DNA from: Formicarius rufipectus
Taxonomy: Eukaryota; Chordata; Aves; Passeriformes; Formicariidae
Assembly: GCA_013399695.1 (NCBI GenBank)
Contig: VXAU01002350.1
Coordinates: 593,084-657,083, forward strand
DNA length: 64,000 nucleotides
Direction: 5' to 3'
This document shows positions 22,011 to 34,695 of the stretch, piece after piece (the stretch's first letter is position 1; every line of letters starts with the position of its first letter). The notes beneath the pieces were generated by a model. It was not told the DNA's origin. It searched no databases and was given only the letters and a program-made list of their open reading frames with translations. A program made the position numbers and the translations under genes.

Positions 22011-25000
22011 GATGATGATGAGATAAAGCCCCCATTAGAGGCCTCAGATTTTCAGGCGATATACTCAGAGCCACCAGGTCTCTCTGAAAACCTTGGTGCC
22101 AAATCCTAAATGACAACTGTAACAAGCAAAGGAAGCTACTCTACTCACAGGGAATGGCTTGTCTAGGAAGGAGTTTGTCTGCAGATATGCTAACTCATTC
22201 AGTGATTGGTACACCATGAGTGTCTGTAGCCTTTATGCTGTTTAAAAACTGGACAACAAGGAGATTTAAGTGAAAATGGAGTTTAATAAGTAGACATGTG
22301 AAGTAACTCAAAAAAGGTCTGGTGTCCTTGAAATAAAACATGCAACTTCAGAGTCTGAGATGGATGGTGATAAGAGGGGTAATTTTTAAAATCAACAAGA
22401 TTAGAAGATTGAAACTGTGGAATCACAAGAGTAGACTAATCAAAATATGGTAGATTAAAAAAACAAACAAACAAAAAAACAAACTTATTTTTTTCTAGAG
22501 AAGAAAATCTAAATTCTTGTCAGAGCACAAATATGAGAGAAGTAAAAGACAGGGGAAATTTAGACGATTTGGAGGATATGATTCATGCTAGGGAACAGAG
22601 CCCTCAAAAAACGGTATTTTCAGTCTGTGGGAAACCCAGACTCTAAGAATTTTGTGTGCTACCCAGTCTGTAGTGGAGACATCCCCTCTATATATTTTAG
22701 AGTCACTGTCTTAGAACATCTACACTAATGTAGTAGTACACTAATGTCAATGAGTTGCCTACAAAACAACAGGGACAAAAATGAGGCTCTGAGGGATGCC
22801 AAGAAAGACTGAAAGAATGGCTGGGGGATGGAAGGAGACCTAAGTGAACAGCCTGGAAAACACAGGAAAACAGAACATCAAGGAACAGAAAGCCATCCAG
22901 AATACAAAAGTCAGCATGTATGAAAGGAAAAGAACATAAATGACTTTAAGCCTAGCCAGGAAAATGGATGTTCAGACTCTTTGCGCTATTTCTACTGCAG
23001 TTGTTCTGTGAATAAATACCAGGGTTTGGCAAAACCAAGCGTGTTTACAACATTTATACAGATTTATACATCTCAAAGAATACAGCTAGACATTTCATGA
23101 CTGCTCTCTTTTATTCTCTTCACAAGTTAGTCCTCACAATGTCCACAGAAATCAATGGAAGCATTCTCAATTTTCAAAGATGTAAACAAGGCTGGGATGC
23201 GGCCCAGAAACATTTATTTCAAAATAGCTGATTGACACAAGATATGAAAGCCCCCCTGCATAAGTAATGGTCTCTCTCAGTATGCCTGCTTGGTCGATGT
23301 GCATCCTGCCTGCTGCTTGCATAGTAGATGCAGTAAGAGCTGCTGGAGGGAAGCTGGAGACAGCAGACACCCAGGGTGAGCATAAGCAGTGATGGGAACA
23401 GGGCTTGGGCAGCACCTATCCAGTGAGCCCATTAGCTGCCAAAGGCACTCCTCTGTGAGACACTATATCTGCCCGAATTTTTGCACCCTGAACACAGAGA
23501 TATTTTAGATATTTTTACGGTGCTCCCATCAAAACTTTCCCTATATCACTCATGTTCTTCTTGCTACAGGTCACATCCTATTTCATCGTCAGTCATTATT
23601 ATTAATGTAGATGGTTGCTTTGTGACTGTCTTGCCACCCTATAGCTTACATACTGTTGAGATCACCCTTTAAGGTAAAGATTTAATTGTCCTAATCTGTT
23701 ACTATTTAGTCTGTGATTTCTTTCCTGCATACAATATTGCAAGAAAAAGATCCTCATGGGCTTTGTTTGCTAAAGCAAGCAGGCTGTTTCAAGTAAAAGG
23801 TTCTAAAATAGCATCTGGTGTGGTTTGCATAGGATATTCTCATTCCAATGTCTGTAATGTTCTGAACCCCTATACCCCTTAGTGAAGGGTCATTAATTGT
23901 AGCTCAATAGTTTGGCCTATTGCAGGGCAAAATCCACAAGCCAATTTGCTGTTTAGTGTTGTAAAAACCTGTATTTGGGGGGGAAATGGCCAGTTGTGCT
24001 TTTCTTCATTTTGGCTAGTAACATTCTAGATGTAAACATTCTCAGAGAGATACTGTAGTGCTCCTACTGTGTTCTTTTCTTTATATATATTCCTTTCAGA
24101 AGTTTTTACCTGTTGGACCCACTATAGCCCAACATAAACCCATTTGGGATCTTTTATATCTACATATATATTATGTGTGTGTATGTACATATATATGCTT
24201 TTAAGTAGCTGCAGTTCTGCAATTTCTTGGCTAGAAAACTGGCCCATATAACAAAATAGCCCTCAAAGAGAAAAGCTATATGAATGTGTTGATGGAAATC
24301 AGTATAGATCTGGCCAAGTTACAACTTGCTGAAAATAACACTTTGTGCAAAAGCAATCTTTTTTACTTAGAATGAGCGCTTAAAATTGAAAAATACTGCA
24401 ATTGAATACACAGGTAATACAATCACATATTTTCTTCAATAACAGCTGTTTCTCAAATCACTCACTGTAACACACAGCTTTTTGCTGCAGCTCTTCCTGG
24501 TTCTTTTTCATAAACAACATTCTGTGTTTCCATATATCCAATAAGACAGAAGAGAATGCTACACATTGATAGGTAAGATATAGAAACAACATGTCAGTGT
24601 GTGTCTGTGAAATCCTAGTGGATCAGATGGTGACTTAGTCAGGACTCATGCCCTGTTTCCTCCTGTTTCTACAGAAGGGTTTACCCTTGCTCCTTTATAA
24701 CTTTAAGAGGATAGAAACCACTACCTAGCCCTACTGACAGTGCTCTATTGTCAAGTGTCTGATTAGCTACAATCCCTTATCACACATAACAGACCATGAG
24801 ATACTGACAGGCAAGGAGTAAGAAGCGAGGCAGACTCCCACAAAGCTGCTTTCACTGTGGTGAACTGGAAGGGGAGAAATTAAATAGTGTATTGTCTTCT
24901 TCTTTCAGTATCTTACAGCAAGAATAGTCCTGACACATCTCCCTTTTACATGCACTTTTAAGATAATTTTTTTATATATCCTTGTTTTCTGCTAAAACAT

Positions 25001-27663
25001 GTAGTCAACATTTTGAACTCCTGTTCAGTGCAGAGATATTGCTGCACCTTTATCCTTTTTTCCATTTTTTTTTCCTGAGCTTATATAAGGTACAGTCTCT
25101 CTGAGTCTGCATCACACGGCATAGGCAGGTGAAGCTGCAGCTCTGATTTGGCCAATAGCTGCCTCCTCTTGTTATTTGCATCTTTTCCCTTTGCCACCTT
25201 TACATGGCTTTATTTTTGAGTGCCTAGATTATTGCGAGTATTATACAACCCTTGCTAAAATTTGCTCTTTTCACTAGAGACGTTGGGCTCTTTTGTTGGG
25301 TTGACAGAAAACAGTAGGCAAGTGTGTGACTGCAGGATGCTTTTTAATATCCAGCCACAGAAGATGGCATCCATATTGATATTGCCTCCTTAATTCTATG
25401 TGGCTTTATTGTCAGTTGTGTTTTTCTGGTGTTCATTGAACATATTTTTGAAGCAATACAGAAGTTATCACAGTGGAAGAAAAAAAGTGAGATAATTCTT
25501 TTTTTGAATTTATGCTTTATTGAAGTTATCAGAGTAATACAATCAAGATGAGAAACAACTCTCCTCCCAGCATTTCCTTTATCTCCTCCTCTGCAATAAT
25601 GTCAGCATCTCCGATCAACCAGCTGATTTAGTGAAAGAACGTTTTCATTACCTCATGCTCTTTCTGAAATGGTAATAAAATTTTAAAAAAAAAAAAAAAA
25701 TTAAACATAGTTCAGATAGAAAGTAGGCAATTTCACATTTCAATCCCCTACAGCAACGATGAGACAAAACACAATAGCTTTGTTAGATCTAAGTCTCTTT
25801 ATGACTGTAGTAAAGTAAGTTAAAAATTATTTTTGATATTATTTTTATCCTCCTGGTTTAAAGAAACACTTAAACATAATACCTCTTAAATCCTCAGGAT
25901 ACAGTGTCGACAACACATGAAACTGTGTCCTACATTAGGATGCACAGCTCATTTTGCAACATAAGACAAAGACAAATTATTACATCATGTTCTATTTCAT
26001 AAATATTGCACTACCATTGTACTACCTTTAAATACTTGTGTTTATTGGGATATAAGAGAAGCTCAGATATAGGTCAAATAAGTTGGTTACAGTGTTACTC
26101 CAATTTCTGCAGTGTTATTAGAGAGATTTACTTAAACAAATGTTTACTCTAAATGGACACCTGGGGAATGCAAATCTGTGCCCTCTTGGACAGCTCCCTT
26201 AAAAATGCAGTTTTACAGCTATTGAGGGAGTCAGCATACAACAATGTCCGGGAAAGGAAAAGGTATTAAGAAATAAACTGAGATGCTTGCAAAAACAATT
26301 TAACTTAATGAAAACAAAAATATTCCAGAGCCATTTAATTTCCATTAACTTTAATTACTAGAAATTAATTTTTCCTCACTCTGTAATACATTTAAAAGTT
26401 AGGTTTTCTTTTTAAGTGTATTTTAAATGCCAATCCATTTATCTCAGATGCCCAAAGCCTGCCAGCTCTCTGATCACTCCAGATCTGCTGTGGCTCTGTG
26501 CATTGACACACATACTGTACATCAGGTTTAGATTGTAACATCCTCCACTGAATTTCACAGAAACAATTTGCACAAACTCACATAGCCCAGGGCCCTTATC
26601 ATCTATGCATGACCATGTAAGCTAATTTTAACTTGCAGAGTTTCTTGAATACTCTGCAAACCTCTAGTTGTCATGGAAACCCCTGCACCTCGGCATGCAC
26701 CTAAAATACTTCCACAAGGAAATCCACACACGGAAATAGTGCCTGTTTTCAGGTTAGAGATTGCAAAGATTACAGATCTCTAAATCATTAGTATCTATGC
26801 ATTTCAGAAAATGGTGTGGTTTCACCTACAGCAGAATGCATGGAATGGTGCTGGGTGAATGTCACACAAAATAGAAGCAAAGTCATGCTTTGGTACTCTC
26901 AGCCTAGACAACACAATAAAAACTGCAAAGTTTTCATTTACAAATGACCACTTTTGTAAAAAACTCATCATGTCCATGCTTATCCTGCTAAGGATAATCA
27001 TTAAAAAGAAAAATTATGTATTTCTTTGTCCTTATAAGAAGTGACTTCTCCCAGGCAAAGAGACAATGGGGATTTTGAAGTGATTTCTTACTAAGAAACG
27101 CTTCAATAAACTTTTTACTACTGATGTGAACAAAAATTATCAGTTGAAACAAACAATGCAAATGGAGTCACATTAAAACATTAGTCAGTGGCCATAAAAA
27201 CGTGCTATTTTTGGTGGACTTTTTTAGCAAGGGCAGACTAGTGATAAGCAAGGGAGATACACCTCAATAAAAGGGGAGACAGAAGGAATATGAACCCACT
27301 GAATTGGTCTTCTAGATGTAGATTATCATGGGGCACCTTTCAGTGCATGTTTATTCTTTCTGTATAGATTGTTTCTAATGGTTAGGTCCGTGTTTGCATA
27401 CCTTTCCTTTATGTTGGAAAATATAAAAAATATTCTCTAAAATATTATAAGCAGAAAAAAATTAGATAGCCAATGTAAAAGTCACAAGAGCTGCCCTATA
27501 TGTTTCCACTCCACTGGTTATAGACGATGTTCACTGAATTGTCTTGCCCTTTGCACCCCTCTGGACTCAGCTGTTCTTGTAGTGGATTAAATGTAGATTA
27601 GACTTGAGGCCTGTCTGACTTCTGTTCCTGGTACTTCCTGACTGTTTCAGAGGGTTCATTTAA
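22011..27663. other. Intergenic, simple repeats only
   Basis: Between the CR1 copy and the first LTR I see short AAAC runs (22459-22483), a TA/TG-rich tract (24154-24197) and a poly-A run (25685-25700). No exon or RNA gene was recognised. Confidence 0.6.
25685..25700 (+). repeat. Poly-A run of 16
   Basis: Sixteen consecutive A bases. No LINE or retrocopy was recognised upstream of it, so it is listed only as a homopolymer. Confidence 0.9.
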
Positions 27664-27668
27664 GTCCC

Positions 27669-28473
27669 TGTCTTGGTTTTTAGTAGCCAGGGTCAGTTTG
27701 TCACTGTGTGGGTGTGTATTCTAAAGCCTCTATGCCATTTTTTTCCCATGACCTGCTCACAATGGCACATTAGCAGCTATTGTCTAAGGGACAGCACACC
27801 CCTCAGGCTGCAGGCTGGGTGTTTTGGAACTTCTGTGAGATAAGGAAATTCTTCTGCCTCCACACCCACCTGAGGGGTCATGTCTGCTAATGGCCCATCA
27901 GGGGTATCAAAAATAGGTCATTGTTTATCTCACAGAGTAAATCACCCATTGTTTAAGTCTCCGCCCTGGGGGAGGGACTGGGCGGAGCCTAGGTGAATAT
28001 AAGCAGAGGATTTTTGGGCCTAGGGAACTCTCTTCAGATCCAGAAGAGGACCCGAGCCACGAGCAGACTGCGACTGCCACCAGACTGCAACCATCACTCT
28101 CACCAGCAGAGGATTTCAACTGCTCTTCGGAGGGACACGCCAAAGCTTTTTCTTCCCATCCACCAACCACCCCCCCCGGGGGTGACCCAGCACCGGCTAC
28201 TCATCTCATCACCTGCGGTCTGTAAAATACCTCCGTGCCTGCCAGGGACAGAGACTGGGGGAGGGAAGGGGTTTTGCTCAGGTTTTTCTTTTATTTTACT
28301 CATTTAGTTCTGGTTGTTTTTGTTTATCTAAAATATATAGATATATATAAATTATAGCTAGGAACTGTTATCCTTCCATTTATCATATCTTAATTAAAAT
28401 TTGTTTAGAAATTGAAGGAGATTTGTCCCTCTGTTTTAACTATAAATTTTTCTAAGCTCTCTAAACTTAGACA
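27669..28473 (+). mobile_element. Solo LTR of an avian endogenous retrovirus, plus strand
   Basis: This 805-bp element begins TGTCTTGG and ends CTTAGACA, giving TG...CA ends with a TGTCT/AGACA terminal inverted repeat. It is flanked by perfect 5-bp target duplications GTCCC at 27664-27668 and 28474-28478. Promoter-like order is visible inside: a GC box GGGCGG (27980-27985), an AATATAAG TATA-like element (27996-28003) and an ATTAAA polyadenylation-type signal (28393-28398). No gag or pol coding, primer-binding site or second LTR adjoins it, so it is a solo LTR left by recombination. A 5-bp duplication fits an ERVL-type element but does not prove the class. Confidence 0.88.
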
Positions 28474-28478
28474 GTCCC

Positions 28479-31400
28479 CTCTCTTTGATTTCCACATTTG
28501 TACAATACAAGGTCATATTATCTATTTTCAATGGGTACTCTCAGTTTAAATTAATTACATAGTATTGCAAAGAGATAAAACAATGCCTATACTAAGCATT
28601 ATTGCTATGCATATAAATAATAGATCAAAAAATAAAGAATTCTTTTGTTTGTCTCTATGGTTCTGATCCTAGCTTCCACTACTTTGTAAGTTCATGTATG
28701 AATTTCAATCAGAATAATTATAAATCTTTTGTATATAAAATAATGAAAGGAATAGTTGTGGTGCAGATCTCCCTGAAGACCATTAAGAAATAACACAAGA
28801 TATAATCTTATCTCAATTTCAGTAGAATATCTCTTCCTGGTAAGATACTTCTTTATTGATTTCTTACTTACTGAATTCCCCAGGGTCTTCCCAGAAAGGT
28901 TGTTTACTAGCTTTTAACTAATGGCATTACAACATCACTTCCACCTTCTCCATCAATAATAAAATGAAACAAAACAAACCATCTGCAAGGGAACATCTGC
29001 TGCAGAACACAAAACTGTTCTGTTAACCTTCACATTAGTGGGCACAGGTCATGAAAAATAGAAACCTAATCCAAAGTTTTTAGCAATTTTCATATACTTC
29101 CCTCCCAGTTTGAAATGGGCCCACTGTCTTGAGAGCATTTGGTATCTGCATACAGGATGTGTTTATACAGCTGTTTGTCAGTCCATTGGCCAATGATGAT
29201 ATCAAATACAATAAAAACAGGCCACACCATCAATATCATGATCAGTCTCTTTCTTTTGATTAAAACAATTGTAATTTCATTCTGTATGCACACTGTGCCT
29301 CACCTAAAAAATCCATTGCGCAGGCTTATCTCAAAATCTTCATTCGCGAAGTCTAGCCAACAGCAACAACCTAAAACAGAGATGTAGGAGGAGCATTTAG
29401 AGATGCTGAGCATAATATATGTTCTTTTAGAATTTAGACTTGATTAAGAGTCTGCATTCAGGTCAGATGCCCTTTTTACCATAATGCTACAAATTCAATC
29501 ATCCAGCTGAAAAAGCACAATATATAATAAATGTATAAAGGCACAATGTATGATAAATGTACAAAGGCACAATATGTAATGAATGTATAAATGTATAATA
29601 AATGTATAAACTTTATGAAGTTTTTTGTTTGCTTGTTTGTTTGTTTTTAAAAAAGGGTTGGGGGGGAATAACATGCAGAGGCCTGAATCCTGGTTTGACA
29701 AGGATTACACTTGATTTCTTTGCTATTAACTCTCCGATGAAAGACAGTGACTCAGTAAGTTATTTAACAATCCAAGAGTTTAGAAAGCAACAGTGTCTAT
29801 CATGATCCAAACAGATTTTACCCAAGATGCTGAAGGGATTTGACAAGCAATAAAAAATCACAACAGTACAATAATATGTCAGGGAGGCATATTTTATTTT
29901 GGTTTTACAGATGGAAAAAGATCAGGAAACTAATGTACCGAAGACCAGAAAATGCATCAACAATAAAACCACTACAGAAGCTCAGAGTCAGAAAAACTGC
30001 AATTAAGAGAAATGTAATTTGCAAATTCACAGCATGGCCATGTGAGTTGTGAAGAAGCGTACTTGCTGAAAAGTTGTATAAAGATGAATATTAGTATTTT
30101 TTGAAAACAAGATGTTAGGACTTCTGGTTCTGTGTTCAAGACAGTAACTTCCTGAATAGTTTGAATGATCATAACAGTAAAAAAATACACTGAAGGACAT
30201 ATTGTGAGAAATGTTAGTAGTTCATGGATGTAAAATTATTTTTAAGGGGTGGGAACACCATTCTTGTAATTTCTCATGTGCCTGTTCCCCAGACTGCCTC
30301 TGGAGTCATGTTGCAATAGAAAGGTGACAGGTGAGGAACAGGAAAGTCCTTCTCCCATAAATGTTTGTTTGATCCAATGGTATGAGGTTAGGAAAAAAAG
30401 TGCATGCATTATTCCCTTTATGACAGCTATTTCATTAATTTTCTTAGTCTTTTTGTTAATGGTTTGATAATTTTTTTCTTGGAGTGTCTTGGGATTTTTT
30501 CATTTGTTTGTTTGGTTTGTTTTGTTGAAATCACTTTGTTGAAGATGGGAACGGAGAGAAGGAAGCTGTCAGTGGAAATCATGTTATCATGCTGTATTGA
30601 CTGTAGCTGCTGTATTGAACAGTCTTTGCTGAACTGGGGCCAAAGTGAATCCATTTGGAGAATATAATCTTCATCTCTTTATCTTCTGACAAGCAGCTAC
30701 ACTGCTGCCAATACCAATTTCAAGGTTAGCATATGGTATTGTGTTTAATGTCTTCAGCTGTACACTCAGCTACCTAGATTCAGGTACTTTTTCACTGTCT
30801 GGCTAGATGCTCTTGACCTATCCAACATCTGAGAAATTCTCTGATTCAGAAACAGTTATGTGCCAAATAGTAATTGATAACTGTAAACACAGGGTACCTG
30901 TCATGGGGCATCCAAACAACCTCAGCATTTCAGCCTACAGCACTTACGAAGTTCATCCCAAGTAAAAGCGGGGATGTGAGGGTGAGTACACCAGGGCAGG
31001 CCGAGTGTGAAGGAGGGTCAGGCAGCACAGTCAGACCACGCCAGAGGTGGGGAGCAGCTTTTCATGCTCACACTAAATGCAGCAACTTCCACAAAACCCC
31101 TCACCCTGACACCCATAACTTCCTCTTGCCACATTTGCCACAAGCGCTCTAGCATGTGCTCTGTGCCTCAGTGAATACAAACTATCTCAACAGACTCTAC
31201 AGCCAGTCTAGACTGGAGATGTTTTTCTCTACCTTCCTCTCTGCTATGTCATTAATCACTCTAACATCCTCACCCTCTTTCATACCTCTTTTTCCTTTCC
31301 TTCATGATTCTTTCCTTTTATCCTTCTTATTCATGCAAAAATAGAAGTGTTACTTATTTTCACATTATTAAATGTTCTACCCTCAGTTCAAGACTCTACA

Positions 31401-34400
31401 ATATGCTAAATTTTCTGTTCCCCAAAGAGAATCCAAAACACCCACTAGCATCAGGACTACATATTTTATTCACATCCAGATACCTCCAGTCATATGTTGC
31501 AAGAGGTTTTCTCATCTTCCCTCCATCATGTCTGTTTAAGGTTTGAGGTCCCAGAGGCACAAATTGCTTGTGGGTGTCCCAAGCCTAGCTGGGAGGATCA
31601 GCATTACTCTAAAACTGCTGTTCGAAGGACATTTTTAGCAGTGATAACTGAAGATTATAATTGAGTAAATTTGTTAGGGATTTGCAAACATAATATTGGG
31701 AAAAAAATAAAAGAAAAAAAGAAAACAAGGCTAGAGTAGCAAAGCCTAAAAATCTGCTAACAAGTTTCTGAATGATAACCTGACACATTACAACATACAA
31801 GGGAAAAAAAACCCAGCATTCAAATCTTGAACAAATCATACAATAAAAAATATGGCATAGGTTTCAGTGATGAGCTACCCTGTTAAAACACATACTGCTC
31901 TCTCTCTCTCCCCAATTTTAGTAATCTTGTAATGAAACCTGCCTCAAGTAAATCCCAGCCCACCAGAAGTCTGTCTCTGAGGAGCAACAACAGTTCTATC
32001 AAGTATAGTAATGATGATGAAGTTCAATTCTGACTTCTCACAACGAAGAAGCTCTATGAACTGAGACATGAGACTGCAGATTAGATGGATTAAGCAAACA
32101 TTTTGATTGTTATCATGCATCCACTGTTTGCCAAAAGACCAGGGCAACTCCTTCGTAGCAACTTATAATACCTATAGCCTGTGTACCTGTTGAGACAAGA
32201 AACTATGAGAAGTTAAATGTAGTTTATTGCTTCTAGAGAAATTATTTCAAACATTCAGTGGTGTTTCTCATACAACCAAAGCAAGCAAATTACATACAGA
32301 ATATCAGCAAATTGTGTCCTCAGAAATTAGATGGGTTTAGATCAGCTTTAAACACAAGCATTTCTTTACATGGCATTGCATCATACTGCAAGCAAACCAC
32401 ATTCTCAGCAACTCTGATGTGTCACACATCCTCACATGACTACAGACGCTTAAAGAGGGACACCACTTAATCCAGATTTTAAATTTACATATTTTTCTCT
32501 GTCCCTCCTACATAGTCTTACACAGCCTCACTGCCTTGTCATCATGATTGTCCTCTTCATGGATTTTGTCCTTCCTCCAGCCTCAATATTGGACTTGACC
32601 TGAAAGTGCCATGGGAACAACTGGGTCTAGGCAGGAGCAGACAGTCCCACCCAGCAGGCACATCCAGCTCTGGGGCAGAAGGCATGTGCCACATGGGCAT
32701 GGCCTTCTAATGGAAAGGAAGAAACTAGAGAAATTCAAGCATGTGTCAGTAAATAGAAAGAGCAGACTCCTACATGACAAAGACTGGGAATGGCATTTGA
32801 TATTTTTGGTTTTCACTGTTTCAACTTTCATTTATGCTGATTGTGCACTATAAATCTTTCCAACTGCTTTGTTCATATTTTCTTCAAACCATCTCAGTTC
32901 AGCTGTACTCAGCATGTGTTACTTCCTTGTTGCCTCCCTCTTCTCTGGCCTATTTCCTCATCTCTTTTCCCCCATATTTATCTTTCTGACACTAATACTC
33001 TTTTTAAAAAGTCAGCCTCCAGTACTGAAACATTCTTCCATTTGCTTCATGGGGAAGGAACTGAACATTGTGGAAACAGCAGGATATTTTCACACAGTGA
33101 AATCCCAAAATCCTCTGCTTGTAGGATTTATCCTTTCCTGTAGTGGTTTCTCTCTACTTTGCTTGTAAAAATTTCAGAAAATACTTGTTTTTCCTAAGGT
33201 GGTTCGCATGATGACAGCATTTGATGATGAAAGGTCACCAAGGATGGTCTATAATTCACTGCAATATGTTCTTCCACTTGTTTTCCAACAAGCAATCCTT
33301 AGAATTTTAAGATTACATTAGCTATAACTAAATGCAACTGCCTATCATAGACACTACTTCTGCTAAGAGATGATGGTGTGAATAAAATCTGAGTTATTGC
33401 CTACTAGAGTATAGAATAGGCATATAGAATATAGAATAGGGATAGAAACTTTAGCCCCTTGATGATGATAGGACATATTACTCATAAATATATGGTATGT
33501 TGGTATGTCATAAGGTGATAGTTTAATACATGTTTTTGCTTTTTGCAATATCTGATCAAGTAATTTAGAGGATGCAAGAAGATATTGAAAAGTGGATATT
33601 GACACTGCTTACCTGTACATTATTGTACACTAACATTGTTGTATTAACTGGTGAATGTAGAGTTTACAACAGCTTTCATTAGAAGTGTCTCTCCAAGGTA
33701 TTTTGTTGTTTTCCTTCTTATTTCAGCTTCTGTGAAGTTCAGGGAGAAAGATTACTCATCAATAGCAACAAATTAAATAAAACAATAAGAATGGGTAAGA
33801 GCTTTCCTTATGTGGACAGATGATCATCAGATGCTTCAGTGAAAGGGTATCTAACATAAGAACTCCAAATCTGTCCACTTCCTCCAGGACTGAGCTCAGT
33901 TTTGAAAGACAGCCAGTTTTTGTCTTCCGTCTGCGCTCCCCACACTGCCTCATGTGCAACACAACAGGCGCACTCCTGGTGGGTCTCAAATTGCTCATTG
34001 GGAACAGATTTGTAATATAAAAAGCAAGAAAAAAAAATCACAGTAACCACGAGGGGTGCAGGATATACAGCAGAGCTGTGGATGGGTACTTTAAGGAATA
34101 TCATCGTGCAAAAACCAGCTGCTGTATGATGCGGATGGCAAAGCTCAAGCCAGAGTTCAGGTTGCCCTTGTGACAGCTGTCACACAATACTCTAGAGCTT
34201 TTTCCTACTTCAGCTTCTCAGATTATCACTGATTGCATAGCTCAGTTGATAAATATCTGTAGTACTAAGGAGAAAAGTAATTATTTGTTTACTAAATAAG
34301 GCATGCTTTGAAAGTTCATATTCAGTAAATTATGAAGTCTGTTTCATCATACTCTGGTTTTGTGGTTAGAAAGTAAGTTTTGGTAGCTAAAGAAGTGTTA

Positions 34401-34558
34401 CAAAACATCCCTATTAAGCAATCATGAATTCAGATGTCTGTGCAGAGACAGACCAGTTCCTGTTCGGTTTTAGATAAGTGCCTACGGTGAAAGAATATCA
34501 TTAGCATAAATGTTCATGCTTTTGTTGCTATAGTAATGTCATAACTTCAGCATCAAGC
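28479..34558. other. Intergenic, minisatellite and simple repeats
   Basis: Contains the 26-bp minisatellite at 29511 and a GTTT run at about 29624-29647. A GC-richer stretch (30965-31080) is unidentified. No exon was recognised. Confidence 0.6.
29511..29607. repeat. 26-bp minisatellite, 3.7 copies
   Basis: Three units of exactly 26 bp start at 29511, 29537 and 29563. Each has the form AAAGGCACAATRTRT followed by AATAAATGTAT or a close variant. A 19-base partial copy runs from 29589 to 29607. Units differ at a few positions, so the array is not very recent. Confidence 0.9.
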
Positions 34559-34695
34559 CTGACAGAGTTCAAGAAGCATTTAGAGGATACTCAGGCACAT
34601 GGTGTGATCTTAGGGATGGTCCTCTGCAGCGCTAAGGGTTGGACTCAATAATCCTTGTGGGCCCTTCCAGCTCAGCATATTTTGTGATTCTGTGA
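34559..34695 (+). mobile_element. CR1 LINE 3' end, plus strand
   Basis: CTGACAGAGTTCAAGAAGCA, then CAGGCACATGGTGTGATCTT, GGGTTGGACTCAATAATCC and CCCTTCCAGCTCAGCATAT, ending TGTGATTCTGTGA, is a complete CR1 terminal segment of the GATTCTGTGA-tailed type. It keeps its tail and is less diverged than the other copies here. Confidence 0.88.
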
